NCBI GenBank assembly: GCA_001799695.1
Contig: MGTY01000074.1
Location: 1,697 to 45,526, forward strand
From: Elusimicrobia bacterium GWA2_69_24
Lineage (GTDB): Bacteria > Elusimicrobiota > Elusimicrobia > UBA1565
DNA: 43,830 bases
Direction of reading: 5' to 3'
Part shown: piece after piece, positions 1-7,318 of the stretch
Layout: every line of letters begins with the position of its first letter
Position numbering within the stretch: position 1 is the stretch's first letter
The notes under the pieces: generated by a model
What the model saw: only the letters and a program-made list of their open reading frames with translations
What the model was told of the DNA's origin: nothing
The model's database searches: none
Made by a program: the position numbers and the translations under genes

Positions 1-586
1 CGGTGGTGGTGCCCAGGATCTCGGCGGTCTCCTGGCGCGATTCCTCCAACTCGACGCGGACTCCCCGTCCGTCCTCGTCCGGGCCCGACAGCGCAAGGAG
101 GTACTTCGCCAGCCGCTCGCGGATGGTCTTGAGGGCCAGGTCCACCATCCGGTCCTCCGCGGCCCCCAACTCGTCGGCGAAGCGGCGGGCCATGAACTGC
201 CAGAAGGCCGGTTCTTTCGCGAATATCCGGTTCATGTGCGCGGCGTCGAGGAAGCAGATGTGGGACGGCTCCATGGCCACGCCTGTGCCGGAATAGAGTT
301 CTCCGGAGATGAAGGCCCGGTCGCCGAGCAGGTCGGGCGCCTTGATGACCCGCGGGATGTGGGCGCGCACCCCGAAGGCGGATTTCACGACCTTGACCTT
401 GCCCGAGCAGAGGAAGAACAGCCCCAGGGGCTGGTTGTTGGCGTAGAAGATGATGTTGCCCTTCGCGTAGGTGTTGGAGCTGCAGAATCTCTGGAATTCA
501 GTCCAGCCCTGCGGGGAGATCTTGGCGAAAGACCCCGTATTGCGAGCGAGGCAGGTCTTGCAGTGCGTCGAGGTCGGAGTCTTCAT
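1..586 (-). CDS. Crp/Fnr-family transcriptional regulator (partial, C-terminus beyond window)
   Basis: This is a cyclic-nucleotide-binding-fold regulator, read from the ATG at 584-586 and cut by the window edge after about 195 residues. The visible part has a CxxC pair near the N-terminus (Cys9, Cys12), a beta-roll region with GxVKVVKS and LGDRAFISGE-like stretches, a long dimerisation helix and the start of the helix-turn-helix (SRQETAEILGTTT). Crp/Fnr proteins bind DNA as dimers and sense small molecules, redox state or gases. Whether the two N-terminal cysteines hold a cluster cannot be told, because the full FNR cysteine set is not obvious. It lies 105 bp downstream of the MerR gene on the same strand, after an AT-rich gap, so it may have its own promoter. 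Confidence 0.88.
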   Translation of the reverse strand, partial: MKTPTSTHCKTCLARNTGSFAKISPQGWTEFQRFCSSNTYAKGNIIFYANNQPLGLFFLCSGKVKVVKSAFGVRAHIPRVIKAPDLLGDRAFISGELYSGTGVAMEPSHICFLDAAHMNRIFAKEPAFWQFMARRFADELGAAEDRMVDLALKTIRERLAKYLLALSGPDEDGRGVRVELEESRQETAEILGTTT

Positions 587-691
587 CGCTTGTTATATAT
601 ACCATTTTATAATTCAAGAAATTAACTTCTGTATAACATTTACCAAATAAAGGCGCGAAACGGGGGTGGGCGGGGGGCGGGCGATCCGGGC
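587..691 (-). promoter_or_regulatory. AT-rich intergenic region, probable promoter of the Crp/Fnr gene
   Basis: This is one of the few AT-rich stretches in the window. Read on the minus strand it has TTAATT, 18 nt, then TATATA shortly before the ATG. This is a weak match, and no clear FNR- or CRP-type dyad is seen. Confidence 0.35.
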
Positions 692-1021
692 TCAGGTGCG
701 TCCGGCGTACAGGTAGACCGGGCAGACATCGCGATCCTCGGCGCTGCATTGCCGGATCTCCCAGCAATGATCCATGTCCAGGACCGCCTTGACGCCTTCG
801 ATGTTGAGCCTTTTCTTCTGGAGAAGATGCTTGATCATCTCCAGACGTTCCATGTCGCGGCGGGAATAGAAGCGGTTCTTCCCCAGGCGCACCGGGGTGA
901 GGAGCTGCTTCTTCTCCCAGATCCGGAGGGTGGCCGCGCAGACGTCCAGGAGGCGCGCCGCGGTCCCGATGGTGTAGACGGGTTCTCCGCGCGATCCGGC
1001 ACTGTCTGGGTCGTCGATCAT
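692..1021 (-). CDS. MerR-family regulator with C-terminal Cys-rich (CWE...C...CP) tail
   Basis: A short MerR-type DNA-binding protein of about 109 residues. The helix-turn-helix and wing are clear (YTIGTAARLLDVCAATLRIW, then KNRFYSRRDMERLEMI), followed by one helix. There is no long effector domain. The tail instead carries CWEIRQC and a later CPVY, a CWExxxC/CPxY pattern found at the ends of various signalling proteins and probably metal- or redox-related (inference). I chose the ATG at 1019-1021 because a -35/-10 pair sits just upstream; a GTG start at 1039 in the same frame would lie over the -10. It is followed by the Crp/Fnr gene and preceded by a radical SAM gene on the same strand. Confidence 0.85.
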   Translation of the reverse strand: MIDDPDSAGSRGEPVYTIGTAARLLDVCAATLRIWEKKQLLTPVRLGKNRFYSRRDMERLEMIKHLLQKKRLNIEGVKAVLDMDHCWEIRQCSAEDRDVCPVYLYAGRT

Positions 1022-1058
1022 CTGTAAATAGCATATCACATGCCAATACTGTTAGCAA
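1022..1058 (-). promoter_or_regulatory. MerR gene promoter with imperfect dyad
   Basis: On the minus strand TTGCTA (1053-1058), a 17-nt spacer and TATGCT (1030-1035) end 8 nt before the ATG. An imperfect dyad, GCATGTGATATGC, overlaps the -10 and may be an autoregulatory operator. With only 8 nt from the -10 to the ATG, the transcript would have almost no leader. Confidence 0.5.
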
Positions 1059-1079
1059 GTCGGTTGTGCCGGGGGGAAC

Positions 1080-2171
1080 TTATTTATCTTTGGGGACGTA
1101 GGCGCAGAAAGGGTCCGTCGCCAGGTAGTCGCCCGTCATGGCGTAGGCGCGTGCCCGCGAGCCGCCGCAGGCGGCGCCGTACTCGCAGGCCCCGCATTTT
1201 CCCTTGAGCAGGGACGGGTCCCGCAGGTCCCGGAATATCGGGGCGTTCCGGTAGATGTCAGCGAGTCCCTTCTCGCGGATGTTCCCCGCGACGATGGGCA
1301 GGAACCCCGAGGGGCAAACGTTGCCCAGATGGTCCACGAACACGAAGCCCTTGCCCGAGTTCACGGCTTGCCCGCCGGAGGAGTGAGGGCCTCGGCGCCC
1401 GCCTTCCCCTCGGGGGGCGGTCTTCTCATGGTGCAGGATGAAGCGGTGGTAGTGCTGGGCTTCCGTGAGCTTGACGTGGAAGGGGACCTCGAGGCTGAGG
1501 GCGTGCAGGCGCGCGAACGCGGTCTCGAACTGCTCGGCGGTGATGCCGCCCATGTCCTTGCCCCGCCCCGTGGGGATGAGGAAGAAGACCTCCCAGAACA
1601 CGATGTCCAGGCTCCGCACCAAGGCGATCATCTCCTCCAGGCGCGCGATGTTCCAGTCCGCGAAGCAGGTGTTGATCTGCACCGGGATCCCGGCCTCGTG
1701 GGCCCAGCGGATCCCCGTGAGCGTCCGGTCGAAGGTGCCGGCGGTGCGCCGGAACTCGTCGTGCGCGGCGGCCGCGGGCGCGTCGAGACTGAAGGCGATC
1801 TGGTCGAGCCCGGCGGCCTTCAAGGCGAAGACCCGCTCCCGGGTGATGTTGTCGGTCCCGGCGGGGATGGTGCCCACGCGCAGGCCGAGCCCTTTTCCGT
1901 GCCGCACGAGTTCCGACAAGTCGGGCCGGTTGAAGGGGTCCCCGCCGGAGAGGATGAGGATGGGGGTGCCCATGGCCTTGACCTGGGCGAGCAGGAGCTT
2001 GCCCTCGTCGGTCGTCAGCTCGCCCGGATCGCGCCCGAGGTCCGCGGCCGCGCGGCAGTGCTTGCAGGCCAGGCCGCAGGAGCGCGTGGTCTCCCAGATG
2101 ACCAAAAGCGGGGCCTGGGCGTAATCGATGCTGCCGAAATCCGGACGGCCGATACCTTGAGGGTGGGGCAT
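1080..2171 (-). CDS. Radical SAM/SPASM domain protein (AhbD/NirJ/TIGR04053-like)
   Basis: A radical SAM enzyme of about 363 residues. The SAM-cluster motif is CGLACKHC (CxxxCxxC), preceded by a conserved WETTRS stretch, with GGDPFNR as the SAM-contact loop. The C-terminal SPASM region has CPSG, then CGACEYGAACGG and a final Cys near the end, so one or two auxiliary [4Fe-4S] clusters are expected. Closest relatives by eye are the AhbC/AhbD/NirJ haem-pathway enzymes and the TIGR04053 group; the substrate cannot be assigned. The start at MPHPQG was chosen because longer forms run into the MFS gene. It lies 28 bp downstream of the MFS fusion gene and may be cotranscribed with it, although a TAGACT hexamer 7 nt before the ATG could be its own -10. 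Confidence 0.87.
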   Translation of the reverse strand: MPHPQGIGRPDFGSIDYAQAPLLVIWETTRSCGLACKHCRAAADLGRDPGELTTDEGKLLLAQVKAMGTPILILSGGDPFNRPDLSELVRHGKGLGLRVGTIPAGTDNITRERVFALKAAGLDQIAFSLDAPAAAAHDEFRRTAGTFDRTLTGIRWAHEAGIPVQINTCFADWNIARLEEMIALVRSLDIVFWEVFFLIPTGRGKDMGGITAEQFETAFARLHALSLEVPFHVKLTEAQHYHRFILHHEKTAPRGEGGRRGPHSSGGQAVNSGKGFVFVDHLGNVCPSGFLPIVAGNIREKGLADIYRNAPIFRDLRDPSLLKGKCGACEYGAACGGSRARAYAMTGDYLATDPFCAYVPKDK

Positions 2172-2199
2172 CAGGGAAAGTCTACCAAAGTCCGCGGCT

Positions 2200-4365
2200 T
2201 CACTTCCCCCGCCGCTGCTCCTTGGTGAAGAGGAGCCACGGCGAGGCGGCACGGAAGAGGTCGAGCGCGGCGGTCACGCCGAAGGCGATCAGCATCCCGA
2301 CCCCGATGGGGATGCCGGTGAGCACGAACCCGTAGAGGTAGGTCGAGGCGATCGCCGCGACGATGAGCATGAGAGACTGCGTCGCCACGATCTTGTTCAC
2401 ATCCCCGGGCTGGTGGGCCCCGAGCGCCTTCTGGTTGACCCCGGCGAACATCACGGTCATCCCGCCGCTCACGAAGGCCTGCAGGGCGTATAGCCCCAGG
2501 ATGGCCCACATGGACGGGGTGTGCAGCATGACCCAGAAGAGGGGGATCTCGATGAGCCCGAGGACCGTGAAGGGGATCATCAGGCCTTCCTCGGTCTTGA
2601 AGCCCAGGCGGGTGAAGAGCTTGCGCAAAGGCTCCATGACCAGGGTCGCGGCGATGTAGCCCGCGGCCGCGACCGCGCCCATCATGCCGAAGTAGCCCAT
2701 GGGCGTGCTGGTCAGGCCGTGGAGCAGCCAGCCCAGCACCGGCACGTCGAAGAGCGCGCCCAAGGACGCGCTCGATTTGATGATGGTCTCCGCGAACTCG
2801 GGGAGCACGTTGAAGGTGAGGGGGTCCGCGAAGAGGAAGCTGATGAGGTTCATGAACATCATGACCCGCAGGACGCGGTTGTTCCAGATGAGCTTGAACC
2901 CGTCCCGCAGCGAGGTCCAGAGGTTCTTGAAAGTGCCGCCTTTCACCGCGTCGGCGGGGGCTGCCTCGCCCGCGGCGGCGGTCCGCGGCGCGGCCTTATT
3001 CGCCAGGAGGGAGATCCCGGAGTAGATGAGGCCGGCGAGCCCGACCGCGGCGGCATAGAAGCCGTAGATGACGGCCCCGCCCGGGCCGTCCTTGCCGAAG
3101 AGCTTGCCCACCAGCGAGATCTGCCCGGCGATGGCCGGGGCGAGGATGGCCACGAAGGAGGCGGTGAGGGTCAACAGCGAGTTCGCCTTGACCCGCTCCG
3201 CCGTGGTCACGCTCTTGTCGCCCAGGATGATGGCCACCGAGGCCTTGTCCATCGTGCTGTAGATGCCCAGCACGAAGGAGTGGGCCGCGATGAGTCCCAT
3301 GAAGGTCCACAGGGCCGCCTGCACTCCCATGACCCCGGTGGCGAAGAAGAGGGTCGGGATGAGGGCCAGGATGCCGGTGCGGATGAGCGCGGTGCGCAGG
3401 AGGAGCTTCTTGGGGCCCTGCTCCGCGTTCTTCGCGAAGAAAGGGAGGGCGATGTAGCCCACGCCCTGGGCCACCCAGTGGGCGATGCGGGCCAGGCTCC
3501 GATTCTCGCGGATGAGGGCCTTCACGGCCTCGGCGCTGGCCGCGCGCGCGTCGTGGTTGTCGGACAGGGAGTTCTTCGTCAGCGACGAGATGAGGAAGGG
3601 CAGGCCGACCACGTACATCTTCACGCCGAAGAGGTAGAGGGTGTTGCCGATGAGGTAGCGCCAGAAGGAGCGGTTGCGCTCGGGGTCCTTGAACACCTGA
3701 GAGAACTTGGCCGGCGCTTCGGCTTCCGCGGTCGGGGCTTGCGTCCGGGCGGCGGTCTTCTCCGCCGCTTTCTTGAGGGAGATCCCCGAGCGGCCCAGGG
3801 TGGTCGCGCCCGCGGCCACGACCGGGGTCTCAAGGGCCCCCGCTCCGGTCCGCGTCTCGCCGGCCAAGGCCGCGAACTGTTTCTCGACCGCGGCATGCGC
3901 TCCGCCTTCGGAGAGGGTCGGGAGGTCCTTGCCGGCCTCGCTGATCACGGCTGAGATGGCGTGGAGTTTCCTATCCAGGGCGGCTCGGGGCGTCTGCGGC
4001 GTCCGGATGTCCGTCCGGGCGGAAAGGGCCGCCGCCATGGGAGAGGATCCCAAGGCGCCGGTCTTGCTGACGGCTCCGGACCGGACGGCGGCGCTGGCCG
4101 GCGTCCCGTCGGTCCGGGAGATCGGGGTAATCGCGGAGACCTGGGGCAGGGCGCTGCGGCCCAGGTCCATGGAAAGGGAGGATGCGGTGCTCTCGCCGGC
4201 GAGGGCCGGCGCCGAGACGCCCTGCCCGAGGGAGCCGAGGGGGCCGACCGGGATGCCGGTCTGGACCCCGACCTGGACCTGGACGGACGCGACCGCGGCG
4301 AAAGCGGGTTGGGCGGCGATGGAGACCGCCAGGACCGCCGCCAGGATCTTTGCGAGCGGCTTCAT
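2200..4365 (-). CDS. MFS transporter with long exported N-terminal domain (paralogue 1)
   Basis: 721 residues. Residues 1-23 look like a Sec signal peptide ending in Ala-x-Ala. Residues 24-220 are low-complexity Ala/Val/Thr/Ser-rich sequence with a short helical stretch (about 127-170). The membrane part starts at residue 225 with FKDPERNRSFWRY and continues as about 12 hydrophobic segments of the major facilitator type. The same motif sits at residues 225-237 of the paralogue at 18448-20619, and the two align through the whole transporter part. The substrate is unknown. A signal peptide ahead of a 200-residue region and then an MFS domain is unusual. The start is supported by a TACACT hexamer 6 nt upstream, and the radical SAM gene follows. 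Confidence 0.85.
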   Translation of the reverse strand: MKPLAKILAAVLAVSIAAQPAFAAVASVQVQVGVQTGIPVGPLGSLGQGVSAPALAGESTASSLSMDLGRSALPQVSAITPISRTDGTPASAAVRSGAVSKTGALGSSPMAAALSARTDIRTPQTPRAALDRKLHAISAVISEAGKDLPTLSEGGAHAAVEKQFAALAGETRTGAGALETPVVAAGATTLGRSGISLKKAAEKTAARTQAPTAEAEAPAKFSQVFKDPERNRSFWRYLIGNTLYLFGVKMYVVGLPFLISSLTKNSLSDNHDARAASAEAVKALIRENRSLARIAHWVAQGVGYIALPFFAKNAEQGPKKLLLRTALIRTGILALIPTLFFATGVMGVQAALWTFMGLIAAHSFVLGIYSTMDKASVAIILGDKSVTTAERVKANSLLTLTASFVAILAPAIAGQISLVGKLFGKDGPGGAVIYGFYAAAVGLAGLIYSGISLLANKAAPRTAAAGEAAPADAVKGGTFKNLWTSLRDGFKLIWNNRVLRVMMFMNLISFLFADPLTFNVLPEFAETIIKSSASLGALFDVPVLGWLLHGLTSTPMGYFGMMGAVAAAGYIAATLVMEPLRKLFTRLGFKTEEGLMIPFTVLGLIEIPLFWVMLHTPSMWAILGLYALQAFVSGGMTVMFAGVNQKALGAHQPGDVNKIVATQSLMLIVAAIASTYLYGFVLTGIPIGVGMLIAFGVTAALDLFRAASPWLLFTKEQRRGK

Positions 4366-4472
4366 GCCTTCAGTGTAGCCGCGCGGTAGGGGAAGCGCCT
4401 TGGCCGAAGGACTCCTCCTTCGACCGATAGGGACCTATAAGGGAATAGGTCCTTCGGGGGCCGACCCGCCGG
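4366..4472 (-). promoter_or_regulatory. Upstream region of MFS paralogue 1 with two hairpins and TAGGTCC site
   Basis: TACACT (4372-4377 on the minus strand) lies exactly 6 nt before the ATG. Two perfect inverted repeats are present: CGAAGGA/TCCTTCG (4405-4411 and 4416-4422) and GGACCTAT/ATAGGTCC (4431-4438 and 4445-4452). The gene-oriented word TAGGTCC ends 65 nt before the start codon; the paralogue has the same word 66 nt before its start. The hairpins have no T-run, so I read them as operators rather than as a terminator of the ATPase gene. Confidence 0.5.
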
Positions 4473-5696
4473 TCAGGGCAAAGAGGAGAGCCAGCGGCTG
4501 GCTGTGACGATGAGAACTTTGTCGTTTCCGTTCCGGTGGTATTTAAAGACCCCGTCGCGGTCGACCAACTGCACCGCGGGAACGCCCAGCATCCGCTGGA
4601 ACTTCATCAGGCTCGGCGCCGGGGCGTCGTCCGATGATTTGACCTCGACCAACAGCAGCGGCCTGTTGCCCTCGGCGACCAGGAAATCGACCTCCTCCTT
4701 CTCCTTATTGCGCAGGTAATGCAGGGCGAACCTGCCCAGGCCGAGCTCGTTCCAGTTGCGCACTGCCCGGAAAAGCTCGAGCGCGGCCATATTCTCGACC
4801 CTGGCAGCCCGGTCGCCGATCTCCGGATAGTCGTAGAGGTAGATCTTCTTCTCCTTGAGTATGGCCCGGGAGATGTTGCGGGTCCATGGGGCGATCCTGA
4901 AGGTGAGGAAGAAGGAATCGAAGAGCGAGAGCCAGCGGTTGACGGTGTCGAAATTCGTCCGCAAGTCGCCCGCGAGATTGTTGATGGAAACCGGGCTTCC
5001 CACCCGTGACGGCAGGAGGGAGAACAGGGTTTCGACCGCATCCATCTTCTTCAGGCCGCTGAGGTCGCGGATATCTTCGCGTATGAGCTGCTTCAGATAG
5101 TTGGCGGACCAGCGCGTCCAGAACGCGCTTTCCCCCTTGAGGTAGGGCTCGGGAAACCCGCTGACGCTGCCGAGCGTGCGCCACAGACCGGCCGTGACGG
5201 CTCTGTCGTTGAGATCGAATTCCGAAAGCGGATCGCGCGTAAATTCCTTGAATGTCCGCCGCCGCCGGCTGAGCTCGGCGATGGTCAGGGGGAACATGTG
5301 CAGGTGGAAGTATCTGCCGGCGAGGGAATCGCCTCCTTTCTGGTAAACGTCCAGCCTGCCGCTCCCGGAGACCAGGAACTTGTAGGCGCCGGAGAACTCG
5401 TCATAGGCGCCCTTGAGATAGTTCTTCCAGCCGGAGTATTTGTGTATCTCGTCCAGTATGACGAGCGGCTGCGAGGCGTCTTCCCTGTTGATCTCCGTGA
5501 AGAAGGCGGGCTTCTCATGGATCAGGCGCTTATGGGAGAGGTAGTCCCAGTTGAAGTAGAAGTTGTTGGGGAACGACTCGGCGATCTGGCGGGCGAAAGT
5601 CGTCTTGCCTGTCTGCCGGGGGCCGGAAAGGAAGATCATCTGCTTTTCGCGGGACAGGACATCCCATATGCCGCGATAAAGGCCGCGCTTTATCAT
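4473..5696 (-). CDS. AAA-type ATPase with DUF4143-like C-terminal domain
   Basis: 407 residues. The Walker A motif is GPRQTGKT (25-32) and Walker B is LVILDEIHK (78-86). The C-terminal part carries a PD-(D/E)xK nuclease-like core, EVDF (335-338) and VEVK (350-353). This is the common AAA_14/DUF4143 architecture, widely scattered by transfer and sometimes thought to act in defence or toxin-antitoxin-like roles; its function is not established. The gene and its upstream region look less G+C-rich than the neighbours, which fits acquisition. It stands alone, with its own promoter. Confidence 0.9.
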   Translation of the reverse strand: MIKRGLYRGIWDVLSREKQMIFLSGPRQTGKTTFARQIAESFPNNFYFNWDYLSHKRLIHEKPAFFTEINREDASQPLVILDEIHKYSGWKNYLKGAYDEFSGAYKFLVSGSGRLDVYQKGGDSLAGRYFHLHMFPLTIAELSRRRRTFKEFTRDPLSEFDLNDRAVTAGLWRTLGSVSGFPEPYLKGESAFWTRWSANYLKQLIREDIRDLSGLKKMDAVETLFSLLPSRVGSPVSINNLAGDLRTNFDTVNRWLSLFDSFFLTFRIAPWTRNISRAILKEKKIYLYDYPEIGDRAARVENMAALELFRAVRNWNELGLGRFALHYLRNKEKEEVDFLVAEGNRPLLLVEVKSSDDAPAPSLMKFQRMLGVPAVQLVDRDGVFKYHRNGNDKVLIVTASRWLSSLP

Positions 5697-5731
5697 ATGA
5701 CTAATCTATGATAACAACTTGAAATAGTCAA
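5697..5731 (-). promoter_or_regulatory. Promoter of the DUF4143 ATPase gene
   Basis: On the minus strand TTGACT (5726-5731), a 17-nt spacer and TAGATT (5703-5708) lie 6 nt before the ATG. The arms TGACTA and TAGTCA form a 6-bp inverted repeat bracketing the -10, a possible operator. Initiation 6-7 nt after the -10 would fall on the start codon itself. Confidence 0.6.
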
Positions 5732-5766
5732 TACTTTCTATCGATTGACCATGAAAAAGTCACCCA

Positions 5767-6300
5767 TCAAGCCTCCCCGGCCCCGAATTCGCGGCGGACG
5801 TCTTCGCGCCGTAGGCGGCGGATCAGCCAGCCCATGAGTGCGGTGGTGCCCGCCAGGGCGGCGTAGACCAGACCCTCCAGGAATCCCAGCAGCAGGCGGA
5901 AATGGGGGAAGACGTAGCCTTCCGGGATGACGGGGAGGGTGGAGAAGACGGAGCGGACCGCGTAGACGGAAACGAGGTTCGCGGCCATGCCCATGCCCAG
6001 CAGGACGATGAAGGCGGACCGGGCCCAGGGGCGGCGCCGCATGAGGCCCACGGCGGTGAAGAAGGTCGCCAAGGCGCCGGCCGCCGAACTCAGGCCGAAC
6101 CAGTGGAGCCGGGGGGACATCCTGGCGATGGCCGGGAGGTCCCCCGCGTCGCCCAGGCGCTCCAGGTCCCCTCCAGAGAGCATGGCGGAAGACAGGAAGC
6201 ACTGCAGGCTTCCCGCCAGCAGCCCGAGGACGGAGCAGAGGACGGCGGTCCAGGCCAGGCCGGTGATCAGCGTGGAGCGGGGGGGCGGCGTTTCTTCCAT
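5767..6300 (-). CDS. Small four-helix membrane protein, function unknown
   Basis: 177 residues with about four hydrophobic segments (roughly 12-35, 68-88, 95-115 and 132-158), a short basic loop and a charged C-terminus rich in Arg and Glu. I do not recognise the family. It is divergent from the exonuclease III gene, with 41 bp between the two starts. Nothing in the neighbourhood suggests a role. Confidence 0.7.
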   Translation of the reverse strand: MEETPPPRSTLITGLAWTAVLCSVLGLLAGSLQCFLSSAMLSGGDLERLGDAGDLPAIARMSPRLHWFGLSSAAGALATFFTAVGLMRRRPWARSAFIVLLGMGMAANLVSVYAVRSVFSTLPVIPEGYVFPHFRLLLGFLEGLVYAALAGTTALMGWLIRRLRREDVRREFGAGEA

Positions 6301-6326
6301 GGGGGACCGGGTCCCCGCATTTTATC

Positions 6327-6341
6327 TATAATCGTCATAAG
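6327..6341 (+). promoter_or_regulatory. -10 element TATAAT 9 nt before the xth start
   Basis: A consensus TATAAT (6327-6332) lies 9 nt before the ATG. Only a weak GGGACC-like -35 is seen. The same TATAAT-9-ATG layout occurs at two other genes in this window (starts at 7986 and 26484). Confidence 0.5.
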
Positions 6342-7118
6342 ATGGCGAAGAAGGTCCGCCTCTTCTCCTGGAACGTCAACGGGATCCGCGCCGCGGCCCG
6401 CAAGGGCCTGCTCGACTGGCTGCGCCGGGAATCCCCCGACGTGCTCTGTCTCCAGGAGACCAAGGCCGAACCCTCCCAGCTCGACGAAGCCCTCCTCCGG
6501 CCGGAGGGCTACCGCGCGGAGTTCTGCTGGGCGCAGAAGAAGGGCTACAGCGGGGTGGCCACCTATGCGAAGGCGCCCGCGGTCCGGGTGGAGCGGGGTC
6601 TGGGCGTCCCGGAATACGACGCCGAGGGCCGCGTCCTGGTGCACGACTTCCCGGAGTTCCGGCTCTATAACGTCTACTTCCCCAACGGCAAGGCCAGCCC
6701 CGAGCGCCTGCGCTACAAACTCCGCTTCTACGACGATTTCCTGAAGGCCCTGAAGAAAGACCTCAAGCGGGGTGAGCGCGTCGTGGTCTGCGGGGACGTC
6801 AACACCGCGCACCGGGAACTGGACCTGGCCCGGCCCAGGGAGAACAGCAGGGTCTCGGGCTTCCTCCCCGAGGAGCGGGCCTGGATCGACCGCCTGCTCC
6901 AAGCCGGGTTCGCGGACACCTTCCGGCAGTTCGAGACCGGGCCCGGCCATTACACCTGGTGGGACCAGGTGACCCGGGCGCGCGAGCGGAACGTGGGCTG
7001 GCGCATCGACTATTTCTTCGTCTCGGACGCTCTGCGGCCGCGCCTCAAGGGCGCGGCCATCCACGACGGCGTCATGGGGTCGGACCATTGCCCCATCTCC
7101 GTCGAATTCAAATTCTAG
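6342..7118 (+). CDS. xth: Exodeoxyribonuclease III (AP endonuclease)
   Basis: 258 residues, the normal length for the ExoIII/Xth family of the endonuclease-exonuclease-phosphatase fold. It cleaves DNA 5' of abasic sites and has 3'-exonuclease and 3'-phosphatase activity in base excision repair. Visible motifs are the N-terminal SWNVNGIRA, LQETK with the metal-binding Glu, CGDVNTAH, the GWRIDYFFVS segment and the C-terminal GSDHCPI with the catalytic Asp-His pair. It is the first gene of a probable pair with the HicA-like gene 11 bp downstream. Confidence 0.95.
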   Translation: MAKKVRLFSWNVNGIRAAARKGLLDWLRRESPDVLCLQETKAEPSQLDEALLRPEGYRAEFCWAQKKGYSGVATYAKAPAVRVERGLGVPEYDAEGRVLVHDFPEFRLYNVYFPNGKASPERLRYKLRFYDDFLKALKKDLKRGERVVVCGDVNTAHRELDLARPRENSRVSGFLPEERAWIDRLLQAGFADTFRQFETGPGHYTWWDQVTRARERNVGWRIDYFFVSDALRPRLKGAAIHDGVMGSDHCPISVEFKF

Positions 7119-7129
7119 GGAGAGATATC

Positions 7130-7318
7130 ATGAAGAGAAGAGATCTGGTGAAGCATCTGGTCGACCAGGGCTGCGTCCTGCTGCGCGAGGGCGGGAAGTA
7201 CTCCGTGTATCAGAACCCCACGACCCTGAAAGAGACCCCCGTGACCCGGCACCCTGAGATCGCGGATTTCGCGGCGAAGAAGATCTGCAAGGCCCTCGAA
7301 GTCCCGCCGATGGCCTAG
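7130..7318 (+). CDS. Orphan HicA-like small protein with substituted catalytic His
   Basis: 62 residues after a strong AGGGAGAG ribosome site. The fold signature is that of HicA, the double-stranded-RNA-binding-like mRNA interferase of HicAB systems: an N-terminal helix ending in LVDQGC, the strand LLREGGKYSVYQN, then TPVTRHPEI and a C-terminal helix KKICKALEVPP. Active HicA has a catalytic His in the G-x-x-H turn; here that position is Tyr (GGKY). No HicB-like antitoxin gene lies on either side. I infer a domesticated or inactive relative, probably cotranscribed with xth. Its stop overlaps the stop of the convergent gene in a shared CTAG. Confidence 0.8.
   Translation: MKRRDLVKHLVDQGCVLLREGGKYSVYQNPTTLKETPVTRHPEIADFAAKKICKALEVPPMA

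Noticed and set aside
1022..1039. GTG start at 1039 for the MerR gene
   Set aside because: It overlaps the probable -10 hexamer; the ATG at 1021 starts just before the conserved HTH region.
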